The notes beneath the pieces were generated by a model, which was not told the DNA's origin, made no database searches, and saw nothing but the letters and a program-made list of their open reading frames with translations. This document shows positions 9,117 to 19,319 of a stretch of DNA of 64,000 bases, one piece after another. Both the position numbers and the translations under genes were made by a program. Numbering within the stretch: the first letter of the stretch is position 1; each line of letters starts with the position of its first letter. Origin of the DNA: Neobacillus sp. PS3-34 (GTDB lineage: Bacteria; Bacillota; Bacilli; Bacillales; Cytobacillaceae); NCBI RefSeq assembly GCF_030915465.1, contig NZ_CP133267.1, positions 3,895,001 to 3,959,000 of the forward strand, in the 5' to 3' direction.

Positions 9117-9682
9117 ATGACAAACGTGAATCGTGCCCAGATTGAAGAAGCGGTGCGTTTGATTTTAGAAGCAATCGGAGAGGATCCTAACCGCGAAGGT
9201 TTGCTCGATACCCCAAAACGTGTAGCAAAAATGTATGAAGAAGTTTTCAGCGGATTGAATGAAGATCCGAAAGCTCATTTTGAAACCATTTTCGGTGAAG
9301 ACCATGAGGAACTGGTACTTGTGAAGGATATCCCTTTTTACTCAATGTGTGAGCACCATCTTGTACCATTCTTCGGAAAAGCTCATGTAGCATACATACC
9401 AAGAAACGGAAGAGTAACGGGTTTAAGTAAATTGGCTAGGGCTGTTGAGGCTGTTGCGAAAGGTGTCAGCTTCAGGAAAGAATTACTTCTACCATTGCCA
9501 ACAGTATTATGGAGAAGCTCGAACCTCATGGAGTAATGGTTGTGGTTGAAGCAGAGCATATGTGCATGACCATGCGCGGTGTAAAAAAACCAGGATCTAA
9601 AACGATAACCTCTGCTGTACGCGGAGAGTTCGTTGACAATGCAATCGCACGGTCCGAGGTATTATCTTTAATCAAAAACTAA
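9117..9682 (+). CDS. folE: GTP cyclohydrolase I (frameshifted once)
   Basis: Converts GTP to 7,8-dihydroneopterin triphosphate, the first step of folate synthesis; called mtrA in B. subtilis, where it shares an operon with mtrB as it does here. The first part has [20 protein letters not shown] with zinc-binding Cys and His; the second part, after a frame change near 9461, reads [17 protein letters not shown] and [15 protein letters not shown], which carries the other zinc cysteine. A lost A in the A run at 9459-9461 is the simplest repair and gives about 188 residues. ATG 9117 follows AGGAGGA; an upstream ATG at 9072 is rejected for lack of a site. Confidence 0.9.
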
Positions 9683-9734
9683 TTTAAAGTTCACCCCGTT
9701 TTTTATCTACCATTTACATGTAGGGGGCAGTATT

Positions 9735-9971
9735 ATGGATAATAAGAAATCGCAGAATTCTGAGTATATAGTGATCAAGGCTGTAGATGATGGTGTTAGC
9801 GTAATTGGATTAACAAGAGGGTCGGATACCAAATTTCATCATTCGGAAAAACTCGATAAAGGTGAAGTGCTAATCGCACAATTTACCGATCATACGTCAG
9901 CTATTAAAATCAGAGGGAACGCGAAGATTCTGACTTCTTTTGGAGAAGTTGAAAGCGAATTGAAAAAATAG
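9735..9971 (+). CDS. mtrB: trp RNA-binding attenuation protein TRAP
   Basis: A 78-residue protein that forms an 11-mer ring. When charged with tryptophan it binds tandem GAG/UAG triplets in trp leader RNAs to cause termination or block translation. The sequence [20 protein letters not shown] and [16 protein letters not shown] has the TRAP beta-sheet pattern with the KKR-type RNA-binding residues. Follows folE at 52 bases, as in the mtrAB operon. The trp biosynthetic operon is not at its B. subtilis position between aroH and hisC, so the target must be elsewhere. Confidence 0.95.
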   Translation: MDNKKSQNSEYIVIKAVDDGVSVIGLTRGSDTKFHHSEKLDKGEVLIAQFTDHTSAIKIRGNAKILTSFGEVESELKK

Positions 9972-9976
9972 TTGAT

Positions 9977-10015
9977 CAGAACGGTGAAGTTTCAAACCGT
10001 TCTGTTTCTTTTATT
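9977..10015 (+). terminator. Terminator after mtrB
   Basis: Perfect inverted repeat CAGAACGGT / ACCGTTCTG with a ten-base loop and a T-rich tail. Confidence 0.85.
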
Positions 10016-10194
10016 TTTATCATACGCTGGAATTGTTATTATTTTGTGAAAGCTGAGCATTAAAACATCTTTTATGTTATAATTGTGACTGCCTTGTTTA
10101 TTGGGAATAATAGAAAAACAATATAGATTTACATAAAACATTTATTATTAAGACGCTTACATTTTTAGAATTTGGGGAAGCAAGGGTGATCAAA

Positions 10195-11025
10195 TTGCAG
10201 GACATTCAAACTAAACTGGCAGATATTAAAGAGCAAGTTGAGCAAAAGGTGCATCACCCATACTTGCTTAATTATATTAAAACTCCTGTTGTTGATGAAG
10301 ATAAACTTCTAATCCTAATTTCCATCATGGATCATTTAGAACTGCCCTATATTGAAATGCAAAATTATGCATTGACAACCATGCTTGTTCAAATTGCCCT
10401 TGATACCCATGAAAATGTCTCGAATGCTTATACTTCCGAGGCAGAGAACGAAAATCCCAAAAGCCGCCAGCTGACTGTGTTAGCAGGAGATTACTTTAGC
10501 GGCTTGTACTATAAATTGCTTGCAGAATCTGATGATATTTTAATGATCAACGCGCTCTCTAGAGGAATTAAAGAAGTGAATGAACACAAAATATCACTTT
10601 ACCAAAAGGAATTTGATGGAATAGAGAAATTGATGGCAAACATAAAGGCAATTGAGGGGTCTTTAATTTACAGGCTATCGCATTATTTTCAGGCAAACGT
10701 CTGGAGCGAATTTGCATCAGACCTTCTGTTCGTCAAGCGGTTGCTTAATGAAAAAAAGCAGTACCTTCAGGCTGGAACTTCCATTTTATTTGACGCCTTG
10801 AAGAAAGCGGCATTTCCTAAAAGTGAGAATAAAAACAAAGACATCTCACAGGAACAGCAGAGATATTTGCTGTTAATCTGTGACCGGTATATTGAATTCT
10901 CAAAAGGATTAATTGAAAAGGGAATAAATCAGCTCCCATATCTGAATGATGTTTTAGAAAAAAGGATCTCATCCATTCTCAATCAGCACCAGCCTATGGC
11001 AAAAACATATGTGGAAGAAGGGTAA
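10195..11025 (+). CDS. hepS: Heptaprenyl diphosphate synthase component I
   Basis: Small subunit of the two-component enzyme that makes the C35 side chain of menaquinone; it determines chain length and pairs with the catalytic subunit HepT encoded two genes on. It lacks aspartate-rich catalytic motifs, as expected. The TTG at 10195 gives MQDIQTKLADIKEQVEQ with HHPYL soon after, resembling other HepS N-termini, behind AAGGGTGA; a GTG nine bases earlier overlaps that site. About 276 residues. A candidate extended -10 promoter (TG, one base, TATAAT) ends at 10083. Identification depends mainly on the hepS-menG-hepT order. Confidence 0.9.
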   Translation: MQDIQTKLADIKEQVEQKVHHPYLLNYIKTPVVDEDKLLILISIMDHLELPYIEMQNYALTTMLVQIALDTHENVSNAYTSEAENENPKSRQLTVLAGDYFSGLYYKLLAESDDILMINALSRGIKEVNEHKISLYQKEFDGIEKLMANIKAIEGSLIYRLSHYFQANVWSEFASDLLFVKRLLNEKKQYLQAGTSILFDALKKAAFPKSENKNKDISQEQQRYLLLICDRYIEFSKGLIEKGINQLPYLNDVLEKRISSILNQHQPMAKTYVEEG

Positions 11026-11030
11026 GATAA

Positions 11031-11734
11031 ATGCACCAGTCTAAAGAAGAGCGGGTTCATCATGTGTTTGAAAAAATATATGAAAACTATGATAAAATGA
11101 ACTCAGTAATCAGTTTCCAGCAGCATATTAAATGGCGCAAAGATACGATGAAAAGAATGAATGTCCAACCTGGCTCAAAAGCCCTGGATGTATGCTGTGG
11201 TACAGCTGACTGGACAATTGCATTAGCTGATGCAGTGGGCACTAAGGGTGAAGTGGTCGGATTGGATTTCAGCCAGAATATGTTAAAAATCGGGCAGGAA
11301 AAAGTAAACGCTCTGCAATTAAAGCAGGTACGGCTCGTTCATGGGAATGCAATGGAATTGCCCTTCCCTGATGCATCCTTCGATTATGTAACAATAGGGT
11401 TTGGCTTGAGAAACGTCCCGGATTATTTGCAGGTATTAAAAGAAATGAACCGTGTACTGAAACCCGGAGGCATTGCAGTTTGCCTTGAAACATCCCAGCC
11501 AACGGTGCTGGGCTTCAAACAGCTATATTATTTCTATTTCAGATTTATCATGCCTGTATTCGGGAAACTGTTTGCAAAGAGCTTCAATGAGTATTCATGG
11601 CTTCAAGAATCGGCAAGGGATTTCCCGGCATGAAGAAGCTTGCGCGCATGTTTGAAACTGCTGGTTTTAAGGATGTAGTGTATAAGCCCTATAGTGGAGG
11701 AGTCGCTGCAGTTCATATAGGCAATAAGAGATGA
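11031..11734 (+). CDS. menG: Demethylmenaquinone methyltransferase (frameshifted once)
   Basis: SAM-dependent C-methylation of demethylmenaquinone, the last step of menaquinone synthesis (ubiE/COQ5 family). SAM motif [15 protein letters not shown] lies at residues 48-62 and [17 protein letters not shown] further on. The N-terminal frame stops early at about 11633. Restoring a G in CCCGGC near 11627 gives [19 protein letters not shown] and the C-terminal [14 protein letters not shown], about 234 residues, as expected. Lies between hepS and hepT with 5- and 43-base gaps, so surely one transcript. Confidence 0.93.
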
Positions 11735-11777
11735 TTTTAGGACGGATACACAGGATGAAAAAGCAGGGTGAATACAA

Positions 11778-12740
11778 ATGAAATTAAAAATGATGTATTC
11801 ATTTTTGAATTCGGATATTAATTTAATTGAAAAAAAGCTTGAGGAGACGATTCAGGCAGAATCTCTTCTTTTAAAGCAGGCTTCCTTGCATACATTGCAA
11901 GCCGGAGGAAAAAGAATCCGGCCTGTATTTGTTTTGCTTGCTGGGAAATTTGGCCAATATGATATCGAAGTCATCAAAGACGTGGCTGTTGCTCTGGAAT
12001 TAATCCATATGGCGTCATTGGTCCATGATGATGTAATTGACGATGCGGATATGAGAAGGGGAAAACCAACAGTCAAGTCGAAATGGGATAATCGGATAGC
12101 TATGTATACCGGTGATTTTATTTTTGCACTTTCTCTAGAATTAATGACTAATATCAAAAATCCGTTGGCACATAAGATTCTTGCAAATACGATTGTTGAA
12201 GTGTGTATTGGTGAAATTGAGCAGATTAAAGACAAATATCGATATAACCAAAACTTCCGTGATTATCTGCGCAGAATAAAAAGGAAGACCGCCCTTCTCA
12301 TCGCTGTTAGCTGCCAGCTCGGTGCCATTGCTGCCGGAGTAGAAGAATCACTTCATAAAAAACTTTTCCGTTTTGGTTATTACGTTGGAATGTCATTTCA
12401 GATTACCGACGATGTTCTAGATTTTACGGCATCCGAAAAAGATCTAGGAAAGCCAGCGGGCAGTGATTTATTACAAGGGAATATAACCCTTCCTGCTTTA
12501 TATGCAATGAGAAACGATGTTATTCGCCAGGAAATTGAAAAGGTCAATGAAAATATGGATCCTGCTGAAATGCAAAATATCATATCAATGGTTAAACAAT
12601 CGGGTGCGATTGAAGAATCGCTCGCTTTAAGCGACCGCTACTTGGATAAGGCGTTAGCAATTCTTGAAGAACTGCCATCGAATAAAGCCCAAAAAACCCT
12701 TCGGGACATTGCTAGGTTTATTGGGAGGCGAAAATCTTAA
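11778..12740 (+). CDS. hepT: Heptaprenyl diphosphate synthase component II
   Basis: Catalytic trans-prenyltransferase subunit that adds isopentenyl units to farnesyl diphosphate; works with HepS. Both aspartate-rich motifs are present: HDDVIDDADMRRG near residue 80 and QITDDVLDF near residue 210, plus GGKRIRP near residue 43. 320 residues, intact. ATG 11778 follows AGGGTGA at normal distance. Third gene of the hepS-menG-hepT unit. Confidence 0.96.
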   Translation: MKLKMMYSFLNSDINLIEKKLEETIQAESLLLKQASLHTLQAGGKRIRPVFVLLAGKFGQYDIEVIKDVAVALELIHMASLVHDDVIDDADMRRGKPTVKSKWDNRIAMYTGDFIFALSLELMTNIKNPLAHKILANTIVEVCIGEIEQIKDKYRYNQNFRDYLRRIKRKTALLIAVSCQLGAIAAGVEESLHKKLFRFGYYVGMSFQITDDVLDFTASEKDLGKPAGSDLLQGNITLPALYAMRNDVIRQEIEKVNENMDPAEMQNIISMVKQSGAIEESLALSDRYLDKALAILEELPSNKAQKTLRDIARFIGRRKS

Positions 12741-12830
12741 GAGGTTGCGAAATTTTCAAAACAATGTTAATATTTTTCGTGGGTTGTCCTTCCGGATAGT
12801 CATTATACATAATTTTTAGGAGTGGAATTC

Positions 12831-13277
12831 ATGGAAAAAACATTTTTGATGGTAAAACCTGATGGAGTTCAGAGAAACCTAATTGGTGAAATTACTAGCC
12901 GTTTTGAAAGAAAGGGCTTTCAGCTTGTCGGAGCAAAATTAATGAGCATTCCCCAAAGCCTGGCAGAGGAGCACTACGGTGAGCATAAAGAGCGCCCTTT
13001 CTTTGGAGAACTTGTAGATTTTATTACTTCTGGTCCTGTATTTGCAATGGTTTGGCAAGGTGAAAACGTTATTGCAACTGCTCGTCAGATGATGGGTTCA
13101 ACTAACCCTAAAGATGCAGTTCAAGGTACGATCCGCGGAGATTTTGCTTTAACAGTAGGAAAGAACGTAATCCATGGATCCGATTCTCCAGCAAGTGCAG
13201 AGCGTGAAATCGGCGTATTCTTCAAAGAAGAAGAGCTGACAGAGTACACTAAATTAGTTAATGAGTGGATTTACTAA
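12831..13277 (+). CDS. ndk: Nucleoside diphosphate kinase
   Basis: Transfers the gamma phosphate between nucleoside triphosphates and diphosphates through a phosphohistidine. The 148 residues start [20 protein letters not shown] and contain the catalytic [16 protein letters not shown] motif with the active-site histidine. The ATG at 12831 gives the exact family length; an in-frame GTG nine bases upstream is part of the TAGGAGTGG site. Closed by a hairpin terminator. Confidence 0.98.
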   Translation: MEKTFLMVKPDGVQRNLIGEITSRFERKGFQLVGAKLMSIPQSLAEEHYGEHKERPFFGELVDFITSGPVFAMVWQGENVIATARQMMGSTNPKDAVQGTIRGDFALTVGKNVIHGSDSPASAEREIGVFFKEEELTEYTKLVNEWIY

Positions 13278-13288
13278 TTAATAAAAAG

Positions 13289-13324
13289 AGGCACTTGTAT
13301 AAACATATACGAGTGCCTTTTTTG
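13289..13324 (+). terminator. Terminator after ndk
   Basis: Inverted repeat AGGCACT / AGTGCCT with a long imperfect stem (TGTAT / ATACG) and a run of T. Confidence 0.85.
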
Positions 13325-13369
13325 CATACGCTTTCAAAAATGTTGTATCCATGTCTCTTTATTTATTAA

Positions 13370-14185
<816 letters not shown>

Positions 14186-14193
14186 ATAACATC

Positions 14194-14221
14194 GGGAGCC
14201 TGCTGAATGCGGCTCCTTTTT
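14194..14221 (+). terminator. Terminator after cheR
   Basis: GGGAGCC / GGCTCC stem with ten-base loop and TTTTT, just past the cheR stop. 14222-14356 is AT-rich and holds nothing recognisable besides the aroC ribosome binding site. Confidence 0.8.
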
Positions 14222-14356
14222 GGATTATGGAGACCATTGCGTGATAAACTATCTTCGGCATTCAATATGCTGAAAAATAAAACATTTCACTATAAATATT
14301 CATTTTCATATGGTATATTAATAAAAATCCTTTAGCGAGTTGAAGGGGGAAAGAGA

Positions 14357-15531
14357 ATGAGGTATTTAACAGCGGGAGAGTCACATGGCCCCCAGTTAAC
14401 AGCAATTATAGAAGGACTTCCTGCGGGAATGTCTTTAACATCTGAAGATATCAATCAAGAGCTGGAAAGAAGGCAAAAGGGTCATGGGCGTGGAAGAAGG
14501 ATGCAGATCGAAAAAGATTCTGTAGAAATTCTTTCAGGTGTACGTCATGGTTTGACATTAGGGTCCCCGGTTTCATTTGCTGTAAAAAATAATGATTGGA
14601 AGCATTGGACCCATATAATGGGAGCAGAACCAATCAACGAAGATGAATTAGATGATGTAAAACGAAAAATTTCCCGTCCGCGTCCCGGACATGCGGATTT
14701 AAACGGTGCCATTAAGTATGGACATAGGGATATGAGAAATGTTCTTGAGCGCTCTTCTGCAAGAGAAACGACTGTTAGAGTAGCTGCAGGGGCGGCGGCA
14801 AAAAAATTGCTATCCCTTTTGGGAATAAATCTGGCATCTCATGTGGTAGAAATAGGAGGTGTCAAATCTGCTTATGATTTATCATCCTTTAGTTTGGCCA
14901 AATAAAGGATATTACTGAAAGCTCTCCTGTAAGATGCATGGACAGTGCTGCTGGTGAAGAGATGATGCTTGCAATCGATGAAGCAAAAAAGAATGGTGAT
15001 TCGATTGGAGGCATCGTAGAGGTGGTAGTAGAGGGCATGCCGGTTGGTGTCGGGAGCTATGTCCACTATGACAGAAAGCTGGATGCCCGCCTGGCAGGGG
15101 CAATAATAAGCATTAATGCTTTTAAGGGCGTGGAATTCGGAATTGGTTTTGAGGCAGCCAGAAAGCCTGGCAGCGAAGTGCACGATGAAATAATCTGGAC
15201 CGAAGAAAGTGGCTATGCACGGAAAACAAATCGTCTTGGCGGTTTTGAAGGCGGGATGACAAATGGCATGCCGATTATTGTAAGAGGTGTTATGAAGCCT
15301 ATTCCAACGCTCTACAAGCCTCTCCAAAGTGTTGACATAGAAACCAAGGAGCCATTTGCTGCCAGCATCGAGAGGTCGGATAGCTGTGCAGTCCCAGCAG
15401 CAGCTGTTGTGATGGAAAATGTGGTGGCATGGGAGCTTGCCAGTGCAATTGTAGACCAGTTTTATAGTGACCGTATCGACGTGTTGGTCGAAGAAATTAA
15501 AAGGCAGCGCGAATTTGCGAGGGAATTCTAG
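14357..15531 (+). CDS. aroC: Chorismate synthase (frameshifted once)
   Basis: Converts 5-enolpyruvylshikimate 3-phosphate to chorismate, the branch point to aromatic amino acids, folate and menaquinone; uses reduced FMN. Called aroF in B. subtilis. The first part begins [20 protein letters not shown] and contains [11 protein letters not shown] and [20 protein letters not shown]; the second includes [24 protein letters not shown] in spread motifs. Adding one C to GGCC at 14896-14899 gives [18 protein letters not shown] and 391 residues, the family length. First gene of the aromatic cluster; its TAG stop overlaps the aroB GTG by one base. Confidence 0.95.
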
Positions 15532-16595
15532 TGGACACTATTTCAATTGAGGCTTCTTCAAAAAGCTATCCCGTTTTCATCGGCAGAGGTATAATAACGC
15601 AATTAAAGCAAATGTTGAACAGCTCTTTTAAAGGGCTGACTAAAATAATGATTATTACAGATGAAACGGTAGCCGAAATTCATCCTCATGCACTCATCAG
15701 CCAGTTAGAGGATTTCCATTACACTGTTTTTATTGTGCCGAGCGGTGAAAAAGCAAAGACGTTTGAGGTTTATTATTCAGCTTTGACGGCAGCATTGGAA
15801 GCGAAATTAGACAGGAAATCTCTGGTTCTTGCTTTTGGAGGAGGGGCTGTAGGAGATCTTGGCGGATTTGTTGCAGCAACCTTTATGAGAGGAATTTCTT
15901 TTATACAGATTCCAACCACAATTCTCGCCCATGACAGTGCTGTCGGCGGTAAAGTCGCTATTAATCATCCGCTTGGGAAAAATATGATAGGTGCATTTTA
16001 TCAGCCTGAAGCAGTGTTTTATGACCTTGAATTTTTGGATTCTCTGCCTATAACTGAAAAGAGATCCGGGTATGCAGAGGTAATCAAGCACGCACTTATA
16101 CAGGATCAGGATTTCTACCAATGGCTCCTTTTCAATATTTCTGATCTTGAAGCTGCCACAAATGATCAGTTGGCTTTGGCTTTAAAAAAAGGAATAAAAA
16201 TCAAAGGAAATATTGTTGCACAAGATGAAAAGGAAAATGGAATCAGGGCATTTTTAAACTTTGGACACACTCTTGGTCATGCAATCGAAGCAGAAATGGG
16301 CTACGGAAAAATAACACACGGTGAGGCAGTCATGATTGGGATGGTCTTTGCACTTCAGCTAAGTATAGATTTGGCAGGTCTTTCCTTCAACCTTAAGGAA
16401 TTTTTAAACTGGATCCATAGGTTGGGATATAAAACAGAAGTGCCTTCCCATCTCAAAGCAGAAAGCTTGATAGAAAAAATGGAGCAGGATAAAAAAACAA
16501 TAGGCAGTTCAATCAATTTTGTTTTACTGGAACAACTGGGGAAGCCAAGAATGAAACAAATAGATAAAGCAATTTTATTAGAGTATCTTACATGA
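15531..16595 (+). CDS. aroB: 3-dehydroquinate synthase
   Basis: NAD- and metal-dependent cyclisation of DAHP to 3-dehydroquinate, the second shikimate step. NAD-binding AFGGGAVGDLGGFVAATF and SAVGGKVAINHP are present, with metal ligands in GYAEVIKHALI, NFGHTLGHAIEAE and THGEAVMIGM. 354 residues, intact. The GTG start at 15531 overlaps the aroC stop, a tight translational coupling. Confidence 0.97.
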   Translation: MDTISIEASSKSYPVFIGRGIITQLKQMLNSSFKGLTKIMIITDETVAEIHPHALISQLEDFHYTVFIVPSGEKAKTFEVYYSALTAALEAKLDRKSLVLAFGGGAVGDLGGFVAATFMRGISFIQIPTTILAHDSAVGGKVAINHPLGKNMIGAFYQPEAVFYDLEFLDSLPITEKRSGYAEVIKHALIQDQDFYQWLLFNISDLEAATNDQLALALKKGIKIKGNIVAQDEKENGIRAFLNFGHTLGHAIEAEMGYGKITHGEAVMIGMVFALQLSIDLAGLSFNLKEFLNWIHRLGYKTEVPSHLKAESLIEKMEQDKKTIGSSINFVLLEQLGKPRMKQIDKAILLEYLT

Positions 16596-16616
16596 TAAAT
16601 AATAGGGGGTTATCTT

Positions 16617-16993
16617 ATGATCAGAGGGGTGAGAGGGCCATAACGGCTCAAGAAAATACGGAACTGGCCATCTTAAGTGCCGCAGAAAAGCTTTTAAAAA
16701 CAATGATTGAAAAAAACCAAATAAACGCTGATTCTGTTGCGTCCATATTTTTATCTACTACCGATGATATAACCGCCGTTTTTCCCGCAAAAGCGATGAG
16801 GGGTTTTAAGGGGTGGACTCACGTACCGGTTATGTGCATGAAGGAAATGTCCGTCCCTGGCTCGCTTCCCATGTGTATAAGAGCCATGATGCATATCAAT
16901 ACAGAGAAAAAACAGGATGAACTTTTCCATGTTTACCTTGACGGAGCAAAGGGATTGCGTCCTGATTTAGGAAACAGCGAACGAGAAATATGA
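16617..16993 (+). CDS. aroH: Chorismate mutase, AroH type (frameshifted near the start)
   Basis: Monofunctional trimeric chorismate mutase that makes prephenate for phenylalanine and tyrosine. The true start is the ATG at 16617 behind AGGGGG, reading MIRGVRG. Restoring one G beside the GGCC at 16636-16639 continues it as AITAQENTELAILSAAEKLL, matching the catalytic N-terminus with its active-site arginine. Without the repair a spurious upstream ATG (16592) appears to open the frame. Downstream VFPAKAMRGFKGWTHVPVMC and IRAMMHINT carry further active-site residues. About 125 residues. Confidence 0.9.
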
Positions 16994-17059
16994 TAAAATA
17001 AAACTCAAAACACTTTAATGTGCTAATAAGAAAAAGTATATATATTGAGGTGAAAGCTC

Positions 17060-18151
17060 ATGCGATGGAAAAAGCAGCTTCTCGAATTGTCACCATACCT
17101 GCCAGGAAAATCAATTGAAGAAGTAAAGAAACAATATGGATTGGAAAAAATCACTAAGCTGGCTTCAAATGAAAATCCTTTTGGCTGTTCAGATAAGGTG
17201 CTGGAATCTCTAAAAAAATATCAGCCGAAAACAGAGCTCTATCCAGATGGATATGCCACAAATTTAAGGGAAACACTAGCGGAAGCCTTACAGGTGGACA
17301 TTAATCAATTGTTATTTGGTAACGGTTCTGATGAAATTATTCAAATTATTTCAAGAGCGCTTCTCCATTCTGATTCAAATACGGTCATGGCCACTCCTAC
17401 TTTTCCTCAATACAGACACAATGCCATCTTAGAAGGTGCCGAGGTAAGAGAAGTACCGTTGAAAAATGGGGATCATGACTTGGATGGAATGCTTGCGGCA
17501 GTCGATGAAAAAACAAATGTTATTTGGCTGTGCAGCCCTAATAATCCTACTGGAACATACATATCTGAAGAAAAAATGGCATCCTTTCTTTCTAAAGTCC
17601 CTCAGGACATCCTGGTGGTAATAGATGAAGCCTATTATGAATACGCAGTTGCAGAAGACTATCACGACTCAATTAATTTATTAAAGGAATTTAAAAACCT
17701 CATTGTGTTAAGAACATTTTCAAAAATCTACGGCTTGGCAAGCATGCGGGTAGGATATGGCATAGCGGATCGTGATATAATCCGTGCCCTTGAGCCTGCA
17801 CGGGAGCCCTTCAATACCAATTCTTTCGCCCAGCTGGCAGCAAAAACATCCATCGAGGATACTGAATTCGTCGAGGTATGCAAGCTAAAAAACAGAGAGG
17901 GGCTTGAACAGTTTTATCAATTTTGCGGTGAAAACGCGCTTGAATATTTTCCTTCACAGGGGAATTTTATTTTAATCAATTTTAACCGTGATGGAGATGA
18001 GGTGTTTCAATATCTGTTATCCCGCGGTTTTATTGTAAGGTCTGGTAAAGCCCTCGGCTTTCCTTCCTGTGTGAGGATTACGGTTGGTTCAAAAGAACAA
18101 AATGAGGGTCTTATTGAATTGTTGAAGGAATTTTTGGCGGAAGAACTTTAA
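17060..18151 (+). CDS. hisC: Histidinol-phosphate / aromatic aminotransferase
   Basis: PLP enzyme that acts on imidazole acetol phosphate in histidine synthesis and, in Bacillus, also on phenylpyruvate and hydroxyphenylpyruvate. Fold-type I motifs are clear: LASNENPFG near the start, LFGNGSDEIIQ, CSPNNPTGTY, DEAYYEY and the lysine motif TFSKIYGLASMRVGYG. 363 residues. ATG 17060 follows GAGGTGA. It follows aroH directly here, 66 bases on, where B. subtilis has the six trp genes. Confidence 0.95.
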   Translation: MRWKKQLLELSPYLPGKSIEEVKKQYGLEKITKLASNENPFGCSDKVLESLKKYQPKTELYPDGYATNLRETLAEALQVDINQLLFGNGSDEIIQIISRALLHSDSNTVMATPTFPQYRHNAILEGAEVREVPLKNGDHDLDGMLAAVDEKTNVIWLCSPNNPTGTYISEEKMASFLSKVPQDILVVIDEAYYEYAVAEDYHDSINLLKEFKNLIVLRTFSKIYGLASMRVGYGIADRDIIRALEPAREPFNTNSFAQLAAKTSIEDTEFVEVCKLKNREGLEQFYQFCGENALEYFPSQGNFILINFNRDGDEVFQYLLSRGFIVRSGKALGFPSCVRITVGSKEQNEGLIELLKEFLAEEL

Positions 18152-18182
18152 ATTAATTAAATATTTACAAGGCGGTGATCCT

Positions 18183-19289
18183 TTGAATGGCCGTGTTTTA
18201 GTTATTGGGCTGGGATTGATTGGAGGCTCTTTGGCTTTATGTTTAAAAAAAGAACACAGCCAAGCTTCAATTATTGGGTATGATATCCGCCTTAAGGACG
18301 CACAGCTGGCTAAAACGATCGGGGTCATTGATGATTACTGTGAAAGTATTCAGTCAGAAGCTATTTTAGCGGACTTAATTGTAATAGCCACTCCAGTCAA
18401 TCAAGCAGAAAAAATTATTGATTTGCTTTATTCTCTTCCTTTAAAGCCCGAAGTGATTATTACCGATACAGGCAGTACCAAAGGGAAAATTTCATTGAAA
18501 GCCTCCAAATTGATCGACAACGGAATCCATTTTATTGGCGGCAATCCTATGGCAGGCTCGCATAAAAGCGGGTTCACGGCAGCAAAGGAAATTCTATTTG
18601 AAAATGCCTTTTACTTAATTACTCCTGATAACAGGGTGCCGGAAGATAAGACAAATATCCTGAAGGAATGGCTGAAGGGGACGAAAGCCAAGTTTTTGAC
18701 TGTAACACCTGCCAGCCATGATTTTATTACAGGCATCGTCAGCCACTTTCCACATCTGATTGCAGCTTCACTTGTTCATCAGGCAGAAAAATTCTCTGCA
18801 GAGGAAATGCTAATTCCTCGTCTTGCAGCTGGGGGTTTTAGAGATATAACCAGAATTGCCTCAAGCAGCCCAGAAATGTGGCGAGATATTCTCCTGCATA
18901 ACCGTGATGTTTTATTAAGTTTGCTGGAGCATTGGAATGATGAGATGTCCCAAATTAGGAACATGATACTTCATGAAGATGCTGAAGGGATACTTGGGTA
19001 TTTTACGGGAGCAAAACAGTTTCGTGATGGGCTGCCTTCGAAAGAAAAAGGTGCAATACCCGCATTTTATGATTTATTTGTTGATGTTCCCGATTATCCT
19101 GGTATTATTTCTGAAATTACAGGATATCTGGCAAAGGAAAATATCAGCATCACGAATATTCGCATCCTTGAAACAAGGGAAGAGATCTATGGAGTGCTTG
19201 TAATTAGCTTTCAAACCGAAGATGACCGAAAAAGGGCTGAAGGATGCATAGCGTCTTATAGCAATTATCCGACATCGTATGGTTCATAA
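18183..19289 (+). CDS. tyrA: Prephenate dehydrogenase
   Basis: NAD-dependent oxidative decarboxylation of prephenate to 4-hydroxyphenylpyruvate in tyrosine synthesis. Rossmann motif VIGLGLIGGSLAL at residue 6, the catalytic region GNPMAGSHKSGF, the helical part with GIVSHFPHLIAASLV, and a C-terminal ACT regulatory domain (VDVPDYPGIISEITGYL, about residues 300-360). 368 residues. TTG start at 18183 behind AAGGCGGTGATC. Adjacent to hisC and aroA. Confidence 0.95.
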   Translation: MNGRVLVIGLGLIGGSLALCLKKEHSQASIIGYDIRLKDAQLAKTIGVIDDYCESIQSEAILADLIVIATPVNQAEKIIDLLYSLPLKPEVIITDTGSTKGKISLKASKLIDNGIHFIGGNPMAGSHKSGFTAAKEILFENAFYLITPDNRVPEDKTNILKEWLKGTKAKFLTVTPASHDFITGIVSHFPHLIAASLVHQAEKFSAEEMLIPRLAAGGFRDITRIASSSPEMWRDILLHNRDVLLSLLEHWNDEMSQIRNMILHEDAEGILGYFTGAKQFRDGLPSKEKGAIPAFYDLFVDVPDYPGIISEITGYLAKENISITNIRILETREEIYGVLVISFQTEDDRKRAEGCIASYSNYPTSYGS

Positions 19290-19319
19290 TAAGCAATTCT
19301 TCAGAAAAAGGGGATCTCA

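Noticed and set aside
16592..16616. Upstream start for aroH
   Set aside because: The frame from this ATG is opened only by the missing base at 16637; the segment 16592-16640 then reads nonsense, whereas the ATG at 16617 gives the conserved MIRGVRGAIT start.
16994..17059. Remnant of a deleted trp operon between aroH and hisC
   Set aside because: The 66 bases hold no fragment resembling trp genes or a TRAP site; only the hisC ribosome binding site is recognisable.
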